DNA from: Antedon mediterranea
Taxonomy: Eukaryota > Echinodermata > Crinoidea > Comatulida > Antedonidae
Reading direction: 5' to 3'
Assembly: GCF_964355755.1 (NCBI RefSeq)
Contig: NC_092674.1
Coordinates: 17,434,501-17,498,500 of the forward strand
DNA length: 64,000 nucleotides
A program made the translations under genes and the position numbers. Shown piece by piece: positions 1 to 13,600 of the stretch; the stretch's first letter is position 1; each line of letters begins with the position of its first letter. The notes beneath the pieces were generated by a model. That model had not been told where the DNA came from, searched no databases, and saw only the letters and a program-made list of their open reading frames with translations.

Positions 1-689
1 GATAGATCAGCAAGAGAGAGATAGATCAGCGAGAGAGAAATAGATCAGCGAGAGAGAGATAGATCAGCGAGAGAGAGATAGATCAGCGAGAGAGAGATAG
101 ATCAGCGAGAGAGAAATAGATCAGCGAGAGAGAGATAGATCAGCGAGAGAGATATAGATCAGCGAGAGAGAGATAGATCAGCGAGAGAGAGAGATAGATC
201 ATCGAGAGAGAGATAGATCAGCGAGAGAGATAGATCAGCGAGAGAGAGATAGATCAGCGAGAGAGAGATAGATCAGCGAGAGAGAAATAGATCAGCGAGA
301 GAGAGATAGATCAGCGAGAGAGAGATAGATCAGCGAGAGAGAGATAGATCAGCGAGAGAGAGATAGATCAGAGAGAGAGAGATAGATCAGCGATAGAGAG
401 AGATAGATCAGCGAGAGAGAAATAGATCAGCGGGAGAGAGAGAGATAGATCGAGGAGAGAGAGATAGATCAGCGAGAGAGAGATAGATCAGCGAGAGAGA
501 GATAGATCAGCGAGAGAGAGATAGATCAGCGAGAGAGAGATATATCAGCGAGAGAGAGATAGATCAGCGAGAGAGAGGGATAGATCAGCGAGAGAGAGAG
601 GTAGATCAGCGAGAGAGAAAGAGATAGATCAGCGAGAGAGAGATAGATCAGCGAGAGAGAGAGATAGATCAGCGAGCGAGAGATAGATC

Positions 690-720
<31 letters not shown>

Positions 721-2699
721 TCAGCGAGAGAGAGATAGATCAGCGAGAGAGAGATAGATCAGCGAGAGAGAGATAGATCAGCGAGAGAGAGATAGATCAG
801 CGAGAGAAAGATAGATCAGCGAGAGAGATAAAGATCAGCGAGAGAGAGATAGATCAGCGAGAGAGAGATAGATCAGCGAGAGAGAGAGAAAGATCAGCGA
901 GAGAGAGATAAATCAGCGAGAGAGAGATAGATCAGCGAGAGAGAGATAGATCAGCGAGAGAGAGATAGATCAGCGAGAGAGAGATAGATCAGAAAGAGAG
1001 AGATAGATCAGCGATAGAGAGAGATAGATCAGTGAGAGAGAGAGATAGATCAGCGAGAGAGAGATAGATCAGCGAGAGAGAGATAGATCAGCGAGAGGGA
1101 GATAGATCAGCGAGAGAGAGATAGATCAGCGAGAGAGAGATAGATCAGCAAGAGAGAGCGATAGATCAGCGAGAGAGAGAGGTAGATCAGCGAGAGAGAG
1201 AAAGATAGATCAGCGAGAGAGAGATAGAACAGCGAGAGAGATAGATCAGCGAGAGAGAAAGAGATAGATCAGCGAGAGAGAGATAGATCAGCGAGAGAGA
1301 GATAGATCAGCGAGAGAGAGAGATAGATCAGCGAGAGAGAGATAGATCAGCGAGAGAGAGATAGATCAGCGAAAGAGAGATAGATCAGCGAGAGGGAGAT
1401 AGATCAGCGAGAGAGATAGATCAGCGAGAGATAGATAGATCAGCGAGAGAGAGATAGATCAGCGAGAGAGAGATAGATCAGCGAGAGAGAGATAGATCAG
1501 CTAGAGAAAGATAGATCAGCGAGAGAGATATAGATCAGCGAGAGAGAGATAGATCAGCGAGAGAGAGATAGATCAGCGAGAGAGAGAGATAGACCAGCGA
1601 GAGGGAGATAGATCAGCGACAGAGAGATAGATCAGCGAGAGAGAGATAGATCAGCGAGAGAGAGATAGATCAGCGAGAGAGAGACAGATCAGCGAGAGAG
1701 AGAGATATAGATCAGCGAGAGAGAGATAGATCAGCGAGAGAGAGAGATAGATCAGCGAGAGAGAGATAGAACGATCAGCGAGAGAGAGATAGATCAGCGA
1801 GAGAGAGATAGATCAGCGAGAGAGAGATAGATCAGCGAGAGAGATATAAATCAGCGAGAGAGAGAGATAGATCAGCGAGAGAGAGATAGATCAGCGAGAG
1901 AGAGAGATAGATCAGCGAGAGGGAGATAGATCAGCGAGAGAGAGATAGATCAGCGAGATAGCGATAGATCAGCGAGAGAGAGATAGATCAGCGAGAGAGA
2001 GATAGATCAGCGAGAGAGAGATAGATCAGCGAGAGGGAGATAGATCGGGGAGAGAGAGATAGATCAGCGAGAGAGAGAGAAAGATCATCGAGAGAGAGAT
2101 AGATCAGCGAGAGAGAGATAGATCAGCGAGAGAGAGATAGATCAGCGAGAGAGAAATAGATCAGCGAGAGAGAGATAGATCAGCGAGAAAGAGATAGATC
2201 AGCGAGAGAGAGATAGATCAGCGAGAGAGAGATAGATCAGAGAGAGAGATAGATCAGCGATAGAGAGAGATAGATCAGCGAGAGAGAAATAGATCAGCGG
2301 GAGAGAGAGAGATAGATCGAGGAGAGAGAGATAGATCAGCGAGAGAGAGATAGATCAGCGAGAGAGAGATAGATCAGCGAGAGAGAGATAGATCAGCGAG
2401 AGAGAAATAGATCAGCGAGAGAGAGATAGATCAGCGAGAGAGAGATAGATCAGCGAGAGAGAGATAGATCAGCAAGAGAGATATAGATCAGCGAGAGAGA
2501 GATAGATCAGCGAGAGAGAGATAGATCGGCGAGAGAGAGATAGATCAGCGAGAGAGAGAGATAGATCATCGAGAGAGAGATAGATCAGCGAGAGAGAGAT
2601 AGATCAGCGAGAGAGAGATAGATCAGCGAGAGAGAGAGATAGATCAGCGAGAGAGAAATAGATCAGCGAGAGAGAGATAGATCAGCGAGAGAGAGATAA

Positions 2700-2851
2700 A
2701 TCAGCGAGAGAGAGACACATCAGCGAGAGAAAGACAGATCAGCGAGAGAGAGACAGATCAGCGAGAGAGAGAGAGAGACAGACAGATCAGCGAGAGAGAG
2801 AGACAGATCAGCGAGAGAGACACAGATCAGCGAAAAAGACACAGATCAGCA

Positions 2852-2884
<33 letters not shown>

Positions 2885-3020
2885 TTAGCGAGAGAGAGAC
2901 AGATCAGCGAGAGAGGGACAGATCAGTGAGAGAGAGAGACAGATTGGCTAGAGAGAGACAGATCAGCGAGAGAGAGACAGATCGGCTAGAGAGAGACAGA
3001 TCAGCGAGAGAGAGACAGAT
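2700..3020 (+). repeat. GACAGATC variant block, copy 1
   Basis: Within the 19-bp array the ATAGATC core changes to ACAGATC, with extra GACAGACAGACAG runs and the variant GATTGGCTAG. Matching blocks lie at about 10,340-10,690 and 18,370-18,610, so the block marks the higher-order unit. Confidence 0.8.
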
Positions 3021-6000
3021 CAGCGAGAGAGAGATAGATCAGCGAGAGGGAGATAGATCAGCGAGAGAGAGATAGATCAGTGAGAGAGAGATAGATCAGC
3101 GAGAGAGAGATAGATCAGCGAGAGAGAGAGATAGATCAGCGAGAGAGAGATAGATCAGCGAGAGAGAGATAGATCAGTGAGAGGGAGATAGATCAGAGAG
3201 AGAGAGATAGATCAGCGAGAGAGAGATAGATCAGCGAGAAAGAGAAAGATCAGCGAGAGAGAGATAGATCAGCGAGAGAGAGATAGATCAGCGAGAGAGA
3301 GATAGATCAGCGAGAGAGAGAAAGATCAGCGAGAGAGAGATAGATCAGCGAGAAAGAGATAGATCAGCGAGAGAGAGATAGATCAGCGAGACAGAGATTG
3401 ATCAGCGAGAGAGAGATAGATCAGCGAGAGAGAGATAGATCAGCGAGAGAGAGATAGATCAGCGAGAGAGAGATAGATCAGCGAGAGAGAGATAGATCAG
3501 CGAGAGAGAGATAGATCAGCGAGAGAGAGATAGATCAGCGAGAGAGAGATAGATCAGCGAGAGAGAGATAGATCAGCGAGACAGAGATAGATCAGCGAGA
3601 GAGCGATAGATCAGCGAGAGAGAGATAGATCAGCGAGAGAGAGATAGATTAGCGAGAGAGAGATAGATCAGCGAGAGAGAGATAGATCAGCGAGAGAGAG
3701 ATAGATCAGCGAGAGAGAGACAGATCAGCGAGAGAGAGATAGATAAGCGAGAGAGAGATAGATCAGCGAGACAGATATAGATCAGCGAGAGAGAGATAGA
3801 TCAGCGAGAGAGAGATAGATCAGCGAGAGAGAGATAGATCAACGAGAGAGAGAGATAGATCAACGAGAGAGAGATCAGCGAGAGAGATAGATCAGCGAGA
3901 GAGAGAGATAGGTCAGCGAGAGAGAGATAGATCAGCGAGAGAGAGATAGATCAGCGAGATAGAGATAGATCAGCGAGAGAGAGATAGATCAGCGAGAGAG
4001 AGATAGATCAGCGAGAGCGAGATACATCGGGGAGAGAGAGATAGATCAGCGAGAGAGAGATAGATAAGCGAGAGAGAGATAGATCAGCGAGAGAGAGATA
4101 GATCAGCGAGAGAGATAGATAGATCAGCGAGAGAGAGAGATAGATAGATCAGTTAGAGAGAGATAGATCAGCGAGAGAGAGAGATAGATAAGCCAGAGAG
4201 AGATAGATCAGCGAGAGAGGGATAGATCAGTGAGAGAGAGAGATAGATCAGCGAGAGAGAGAGATAGATCAGCGAGAGAGAGATAGATCAGCGAGAGAGA
4301 GAGATATAGACCAGCGAGAGGGAGATAGATCAGCGAGAGAGAGATAGATCAGCGAAAGAGAGATAGATCAGTGAGAGAGAGATAGATCAGCGAGAGAGAG
4401 ATAGATCAGCGAGAGAGAGAGATAGATCATCGAGAGAGAGATAGATCAGCGAGAGAGATAGATCAGCGAGAGAGAGATAGATCAGCGAGAGAGAGATAGA
4501 TCAGCGAGAGAGAAATAGATCAGCGAGAGAGAGATAGATCAGCGAGAGAGAGATAGATCAGCGAGAGAGAGATAGATCAGCGAGAGAGAGATAGATCAGA
4601 GAGAGAGATAGATCAGCGATAGAGAGAGATAGATCAGCGAGAGAGAAATAGATCAGCGGGAGAGAGAGAGATAGATCGAGGAGAGAGAGATAGATCAGCG
4701 AGAGAGAGATAGATCAGCGAGAGAGAGATAGATCAGCGAGAGAGAGATAGATCAGCGAGAGAGAAATAGATCAGCGAGAAAGAGTTAGATCAGCGAGAGA
4801 GAGATAGATCAGCGAGAGAGAGAGATAGATCAGCGAGAGAGAGATAGATCAGCGAGAGAGAGATAGATCAGCGAGAGAGAGATAGATCAGCGAGAGAGAG
4901 AGATAGATCATCGAGAGAGAGATAGATCAGCGAGAGAGAGATAGATCAGCGAGAGAGAGATAGATCAGCGAGAGAGAGATAGATCAGCGAGAGAGAAATA
5001 GATCAGCGAGAGAGAGATAGATCAGCGAGAGAGAGATAGATCAGCGAGAGAGAGATAGATCAGCGAGAGAGAGATAGATCAGAGAGAGAGAGATAGATCA
5101 GCGATAGAGAGAGATAGATCAGCGAGAGAGAAATAGATCAGCGGGAGAGAGAGAGATAGATCGAGGAGAGAGAGATAGATCAGCGAGAGAGAGAGAGATC
5201 AGCGAGAGAGAGATAGATCAGCGAGAGAGAGATAGATCAGCGAGAGAGAGATAGATCAGCGAGAGAGAGATAGATCAGCGAGAGAGAGATAGATCAGCGA
5301 GAGAGAGCGATAGATCAGCGAGAGAGAGAGGTAGATCAGCGAGAGAGAAAGAGATAGATCAGCGAGAGAGAGATAGATCAGCGAGAGAGAGAGATAGATC
5401 AGCGAGAGAGAGATAGATCAGCGAGAGAGAGAGAGAGAGAGAGAGATAGATCAGCGAGAGAGAGATAGATCAGCGAGAGAGAGAAAGATCAGCGAGAGAG
5501 ATATAGATCAGCGAGAGAGAGATAGATCAGCGAGAGAGAGATAGATCAGCGAGAGAGAGAGAAAGATCAGCGAGAGAGAGATAGATCAGCGAGAAAGAGA
5601 TAGATCAGCGAGAGAGAGATAGATCAGCGAGAGAGAGATAGATCAGCGAGAGAGAGATAGATCAGCGAGAGAGAAATAGATCAGAGAGAGAGAGATAGAT
5701 CAGCGAGAGAGAGATAGATCAGCGAGAGAGAGATAGATCAGCGAGAGAGAGATAGATCAGCGAGAGAGAGATAGATCAGCGAGAGAGAGATAGATCAGCG
5801 AGAGAGAGATAGATCAGCGAGAGAGAGAGAGATAGATCGAGAGGAGAGAGATAGATCAGCGAGAGAGAGATAGATCAGCGAGACAGAGATAGATCAGCGA
5901 GAGAGAGATAGATAAGCGGGAGAGAGATAGATCAGCGAGAGAGATATAGATCAGCGAGAAAGAGATAGATCAGCGAGAGAGAGATAGATCGGCGAGAGAG

Positions 6001-9000
6001 AGATAGATCAACGAGAGAGAGAGATAGATCAACGAGAGAGAGATCAGCGAGAGAGATAGATCAGCGAGAGAGAGAGATAGGTCAGCGAGAGAGAGATAGA
6101 TCAGCGAGAGAGAGATAGATCAGCGAGACAGAGATAGATCAGCGAGAGCGAAATACATCGGGGAGAGAGAGATAGATCAGCGAGAGAGAGATAGATAAGC
6201 GAGAGAGAGATAGATCAGCGAGAGAGAGATAGATCAGCGAGAGAGAGATAGATCAGCGAGAGAGATAGATAGATCAGCGAGAGAGAGAGATAGATAGATC
6301 AGTTAGAGAGAGATAGATCAGCGAGAGAGAGAGATAGATAAGCCAGAGAGAGATAGATCAGCGAGAGAGAGATAGATCAGTGAGAGAGAGAGATAGATCA
6401 GCGAGAAAGAGATAGATCAGCGAGAGAGAGATAGATCAGCGAGAGAGAGAGATATAGACCAGCGAGAGGGAGATAGATCAGCGAGAGAGAGATAGATCAG
6501 CGAGAGAGAGATAGATCAGCGAGAGAGAGATAGATCAGCGAGAGAGAGATAGATCAGCGAGAGAGAGAGATAGATCATCGAGAGAGAGATAGATCAGCGA
6601 GAGAGATAGATCAGCGAAAGAGAGATAGATCAGCGAGAGAGAGATAGATCAGCGAGAGAGAAATAGATCAGCGAGAGAGAGATAGATCAGCGAGAGAGAG
6701 ATAGATCAGCGAGAGAGAAATAGATCAGCGAGAGAGAGATAGATCAGAGAGAGAGAGATAGATCAGCGATAGAGAGAGATAGATCAGCGAGAGAGAAATA
6801 GATCAGCGGGAGAGAGAGAGATAGATCGAGGAGAGAGATAGATCAGCGAGAGAGAGATAGATCAGCGAGAGAGAGATAGATCAGCGAGAGAGAGATAGAT
6901 CAGCGAGAAAGAAATAGATCAGCGAGAGAGAGATTGATCAGCGAGAGAGAGATAGATCAGTGAGCAAGAGATAGATCAGCGAGAGAGAGATAGATCAGCG
7001 AGAGAGAGATAGATCAGCGAGAGAGAGATAGATCAGCGAGAGAGAGATAGATCAGCGAGAGAGAGAGATAGATAATCGAGAGAGAGATAGATCAGTGAGA
7101 GAGAGATAGATCCGCGAGAGAGAGATAGATCAGCGAGAGAGAGATAGATCAACGAGAGAGAAATAGATCGGCGAGAGAGAGATAGATCAGCGAGAGAGAG
7201 ATAGATCAGCGAGAGAGAGATAGATCAGCGAGAGAGAGATAGATCAGAGAGAGAGAGATAGATCAGCGATAGAGAGAGATAGATCAGCGAGAGAGAAATA
7301 GATCAGCGGGAGAGAGAGAGATAGATCGAGGAGAGAGAGATAGATCAGCGAGAGAGAGAGATCAGCGAGAGAGAGATAGTTCAGCGAGAGAGAGATAGAT
7401 CAGTGAGAGAGAGATAGATCAGCGAGAAAGAGATAGATCAGCGAGAGAGAGATAGATCAGCGAGAGAGAGCGATAGATCAGCGAGAGAGAGAGGTAGATC
7501 AGCGAGAGAGAAAGAGATAGATCAGCGAGAGAGAGATAGATCAGCGAGAGAGAGAGATAGATCAGCGAGAGAGAGATAGATCAGCGAGAGAGAGAGAGAG
7601 ATAGATCAGCGAGAGAGAGATAGATCAGTGAGAGAGATATAGATCAGCGAGAGAGAGATAGATCAGCGAGAGAGAGATAGATCAGCGAGAGAGAGAGAAA
7701 GATCAGCGAGAGAGAGATAGATCAGCGAGAGAGAAATAGATCAGCGAGAGAGAGATAGATCAGCGAGAGAGAGATAGATCAGCAAGAGAGAGATAGATCA
7801 GCGAGAGAGAGATAGATCAGAGAGAGAGAGATAGATCAGCGATAGAGAGAGATAGATCAGTGAGAAAGAGAGAGAGATAGATCAGCGAGAGAGAGATAGA
7901 TCAGCGAGAGAGAGATAGATCAGCGAGAGGGAGATAGATCAGCGAGAGAGAGAGAGATAGATCAGCGAGAGAGAGATAGATCAGCGAGAGAGAGATAGAT
8001 CAGCGAGAGGGAGATAGATCAGCGAGAGAGAGATAGGTCAGCGAGATAGAGATAGATCAGCGAGAGAGAGATAGATCAGCGAGATAGAGATAGATCAGCG
8101 AGAGAGAGATAGATCAGCGAGAGAGAGATAGATCAGTGAGAGAGAGATAGATGAGCGAGAGAGAGAGATAGATCAGCGAGAGAGAGATAGATCAGCGAGA
8201 GAGAGATAGATCAGCGAGAGAGAAATAGATCAGCGAGAGAGAGATAGATCAGCGAGAGAGAGAGAGATAGATCAGCGAGAGAGAGATAGATCAGCGAGAG
8301 AGAGATAGATCAGCGGGAGAGAGATAGATCAGCGAGAGAGAGATATAGATCAGCGAGAGAGAAATAGATCAGCGGGAGAGAGAGAGATAGATCGAGGAGA
8401 GAGAGATAGATCAGCGAGAGAGATAAAGATCAGCGAGAGAGAGATAGATCAGCGAGAGAGAGATAGATCAGCGAGAGAGAGAGAAAGATCAGCGAGAGAG
8501 AGATAAATCAGCGAGAGAGAGATAGATCAGCGAGAGAGAGATAGATCAGTGAGAGAGAGAGAGATAGATCAGCGAGAGAGAGATAGATCAGCGAGAGAGA
8601 GATAGATCAGAAAGAGAGAGATAGATCAGCGATAGAGAGAGATAGATCAGTGAGAGAGAGAGATAGATCAGCGAGAGAGAGATAGATCAGCGAGAGAGAG
8701 ATAGATCAGCGAGAAGGAGATAGATCAGCGAGAGAGAGATAGATCAGCGAGAGAGATAGATCAGCAAGAGAGAGCGATAGATCAGCGAGAGAGAGAGGTA
8801 GATCAGCGAGAGAGAGAAAGATAGATCAGCGAGAGAGAGATAGAACAGCGAGAGAGAGATAGATCAGCGAGAGAGAAAGAGATAGATCAGCGAGAGAGAG
8901 ATAGATCAGCGAGAGAGAGATAGATCAGCGAGAGAGAGAGATAGATCAGCGAGAGAGAGATAGATCAGCGAGAGAGAGATAGATCAGCGAAAGAGAGATA

Positions 9001-10339
9001 GATCAGCGAGAGGGAGATAGATCAGCGAGAGAGATAGATCAGCGAGAGATAGATAGATCAGCGAGAAAGAGATAGATCAGCGAGAGAGAGATAGATCAGC
9101 GAGAGAGAGATAGATCAGCTAGAGAAAGATAGATCAGCGAGAGAGATATAGATCAGCGAGAGAGAGATAGATCAGCGAGAGAGAGATAGATCAGCGAGAG
9201 AGAGAGATAGACCAGCGAGAGGGAGATAGATCAGCGACAGAGAGATAGATCAGCGAGAGAGAGATAGATCAGCGAGAGAGAGATAGATCAGCGAGAGAGA
9301 GACAGATCAGCGAGAGAGAGAGATATAGATCAGCGAGAGAGAGATAGATCAGCGAAAGAGAGAGATAGATCAGCGAGAGAGAGATAGAACGATCAGCGAG
9401 AGAGAGATAGATCAGCGAGAGAGAGATAGATCAGCGAGAGAGAGATAGATCAGCGAGAGAGATATAAATCAGCGAGAGAGAGAGATAGATCAGCGAGAGA
9501 GAGATAGATCAGCGAGAGAGAGAGATAGATCAGCGAGAGAGAGATAGATCAGCAAGAGAGAGATAGATCAGCGAGATAGCGATAGATCAGCGAGAGAGAG
9601 ATAGATCAGCGAGAGAGAGATAGATCAGCGAGAGAGAGATAGATCAGCGAGAGGGAGATAGATCGGGGAGAGAGAGATAGATCAGCGAGAGAGAGAGATA
9701 GATCATCGAGAGAGAGATAGATCAGCGAGAGAGAGATAGATCAGCGAGAGAGAGATAGATCAGCGAGAGAGAAATAGATCAGCGAGAGAGAGATAGATCA
9801 GCGAGAAAGAGATAGATCAGCGAGAGAGAGATAGATCAGCGAGAGAGAGATAGATCAGAGAGAGAGATAGATCAGCGATAGAGAGAGATAGATCAGCGAG
9901 AGAGAAATAGATCAGCGGGAGAGAGAGAGATAGATCGAGGAGAGAGAGATAGATCAGCGAGAGAGAGATAGATCAGCGAGAGAGAGATAGATCAGCGAGA
10001 GAGAGATAGATCAGCGAGAGAGAAATAGATCAGCGAGAGAGAGATAGATCAGCGAGAGAGAGATAGATCAGCGAGAGAGAGATAGATCAGCAAGAGAGAT
10101 ATAGATCAGCGAGAGAGAGATAGATCAGCGAGAGAGAGATAGATCAGCGAGAGAGAGATAGATCGGCGAGAGAGAGATAGATCAGCGAGAGAGAGAGATA
10201 GATCATCGAGAGAGAGATAGATCAGCGAGAGAGAGATAGATCAGCGAGAGAGAGATAGATCAGCGAGAGAGAGAGATAGATCAGCGAGAGAGAAATAGAT
10301 CAGCGAGAGAGAGATAGATCAGCGAGAGAGAGATAAATC

Positions 10340-10484
10340 AGCGAGAGAGAGACACATCAGCGAGAGAAAGACAGATCAGCGAGAGAGAGACAGATCAGCG
10401 AGAGAGAGAGAGAGAGAGAGACAGATCAGCGAGAGAGAGAGACAGATCAGCGAGAGAGACACAGATCAGCGAAAAAGACACAGA

Positions 10485-10537
<53 letters not shown>

Positions 10538-10690
10538 TTAGCGAGAGAGAGACAGATCAGCGAGAGAGGGACAGATCAGTGAGAAAGAGAGACAGATTGG
10601 CTAGAGAGAGACAGATCAGCGAGAGAGAGACAGATCGGCTAGAGAGAGACAGATCAGCGAGAGAGAGACAGATCAGCGAGAGACAGATAG
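10340..10690 (+). repeat. GACAGATC variant block, copy 2
   Basis: Second copy of the ACAGATC/GATTGGCTAG block. It contains the longest pure GA run here (about 10,486-10,525), followed by GACAGACAGACAG. Confidence 0.8.
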
Positions 10691-13600
10691 ATCAGCGAGA
10701 GGGAGATAGATCAGCGAGAGAGAGATAGATCAGTGAGAGAGAGATAGATCAGCGAGAGAGAGATAGATCAGCGAGAGAGAGAGATAGATCAGCGAGAGAG
10801 AGATAGATCAGCGAGAGAGAGATAGATCAGTGAGAGGGAGATAGATCAGAGAGAGAGAGAGATAGATCAGCGAGAGAGAGATAGATCAGCGAGAGAGAGA
10901 TAGATCAGCGAGAGAGATAGATCAGCGAGAGAGAGATAGATCAGCGAGAGAGAGATAGATCAGCGAGAGAGAGATAGATCAGCGAGAGAGAGATAGATCA
11001 GCGAGAGAGAGATAGATCAGCGAGAGAGAGATAGATCAGCGAGACAGAGATAGATCAGCGAGAGAGCGATAGATCAGCGAGAGAGAGATAGATCAGCGAG
11101 AGAGAGATAGATTAGCGAGAGAGAGATAGATCAGCGAGAGAGAGATAGATCAGCGAGAGAGAGATAGATCAGCGAGAGAGAGACAGATCAGCGAGAGAGA
11201 GATAGATAAGCGAGAGAGAGATAGATCAGCGAGACAGATATAGATCAGCGAGAGAGAGATAGATCAGCGAGAGAGAGATAGATCAGCGAGAGAGAGATAG
11301 ATCAACGAGAGAGAGAGATAGATCAACGAGAGAGAGATCAGCGAGAGAGATAGATCAGCGAGAGAGAGAGATAGGTCAGCGAGAGAGAGATAGATCAGCG
11401 AGAGAGAGATAGATCAGCGAGATAGAGATAGATCAGCGAGAGAGAGATAGATCAGCGAGAGAGAGATAGATCAGCGAGAGCGAGATACATCGGGGAGAGA
11501 GAGATAGATCAGCGAGAGAGAGATAGATAAGCGAGAGAGAGATAGATCAGCGAGAGAGAGATAGATCAGCGAGAGAGATAGATAGATCAGCGAGAGAGAG
11601 AGATAGATAGATCAGTTAGAGAGAGATAGATCAGCGAGAGAGAGAGATAGATAAGCCAGAGAGAGATAGATCAGCGAGAGAGGGATAGATCAGTGAGAGA
11701 GAGAGATAGATCAGCGAGAGAGAGAGATAGATCAGCGAGAGAGAGATAGATCAGCGAGAGAGAGAGATATAGACCAGCGAGAGGGAGATAGATCAGCGAG
11801 AGAGAGATAGATCAGCGAAAGAGAGATAGATCAGTGAGAGAGAGATAGATCAGCGAGAGAGAGATAGATCAGCGAGAGAGAGAGATAGATCATCGAGAGA
11901 GAGATAGATCAGCGAGAGAGATAGATCAGCGAGAGAGAGATAGATCAGCGAGAGAGAGATAGATCAGCGAGAGAGAAATAGATCAGCGAGAGAGAGATAG
12001 ATCAGCGAGAGAGAGATAGATCAGCGAGAGAGAGATAGATCAGCGAGAGAGAGATAGATCAGAGAGAGAGATAGATCAGCGATAGAGAGAGATAGATCAG
12101 CGAGAGAGAAATAAATCAGCGGGAGAGAGAGAGATAGATCGAGGAGAGAGAGATAGATCAGCGAGAGAGAGATAGATCAGCGAGAGAGAGATAGATCAGC
12201 GAGAGAGAGATAGATCAGCGAGAGAGAAATAGATCAGCGAGAAAGAGTTAGATCAGCGAGAGAGAGATAGATCAGCGAGAGAGAGATAGATCAGCGAGAG
12301 AGAGATAGATCAGCGAGAGAGAGATAGATCAGCGAGAGAGAGATAGATCAGCGAGAGAGAGAGATAGATCATCGAGAGAGAGATAGATCAGCGAGAGAGA
12401 GATAGATCAGCGAGAGAGAGATAGATCAGCGAGAGAGAGATAGATCAGCGAGAGAGAAATAGATCAGCGAGAGAGAGATAGATCAGCGAGAGAGAGATAG
12501 ATCAGCGAGAGAGAGATAGATCAGAGAGAGAGAGATAGATCAGCGATAGAGAGAGATAGATCAGCGAGAGAGAAATAGATCAGCGGGAGAGAGAGAGATA
12601 GATCGAGGAGAGAGAGATAGATCAGCGAGAGAGAGAGAGATCAGCGAGAGAGAGATAGATCAGCGAGAGAGAGATAGATCAGCGAGAGAGAGATAGATCA
12701 GCGAGAGAGAGAGATAGATCAGCGAGAGAGAGATAGATCAGCGAGAGAGAGCGATAGATCAGCGAGAGAGAGAGGTAGATCAGCGAGAGAGAAAGAGATA
12801 GATCAGCGAGAGAGAGATAGATCAGCGAGAGAGAGAGATAGATCAGCGAGAGAGAGATAGATCAGCGAGAGAGAGAGAGAGAGATAGATCAGCGAGAGAG
12901 AGATAGATCAGCGAGAGAGAGAAAGATCAGCGAGAGAGATATAGATCAGCGAGAGAGAGATAGATCAGCGAGAGAGAGATAGATCAGCGAGAGAGAGAGA
13001 AAGATCAGCGAGAAAGAGATAGATCAGCGAGAGAGAGATAGATCAGCGAGAGAGAGATAGATCAGCGAGAGAGAGATAGATCAGCGAGAGAGAGATAGAT
13101 CAGCGAGAGAGAAATAGATCAGAGAGAGAGAGAGATAGATCAGCGAGAGAGAGATAGATCAGCGAGAGAGAGATAGATCAGCGAGAGAGAGATAGATCAG
13201 CGAGAGAGAGATAGATCAGCGAGAGAGAGATAGATCAGCGAGAGAGAGATAGATCAGCGAGAGAGAGAGAGATAGATCGAGAGGAGAGAGATAGATCAGC
13301 GAGAGAGAGATAGATCAGCGAGACAGAGATAGATCAGCGAGAGAGAGATAGATAAGCGGGAGAGAGATAGATCAGCGAGAGAGATATAGATCAGCGAGAA
13401 AGAGATAGATCAGCGAGAGAGAGATAGATCGGCGAGAGAGAGATAGATCAACGAGAGAGAGAGATAGATCAACGAGAGAGAGATCAGTGAGAGAGATAGA
13501 TCAGCGAGAGAGAGAGATAGGTCAGCGAGAGAGAGATAGATCATCGAGAGAGAGATAGATCAGCGAGACAGAGATAGATCAGCGAGAGCGAAATACATCG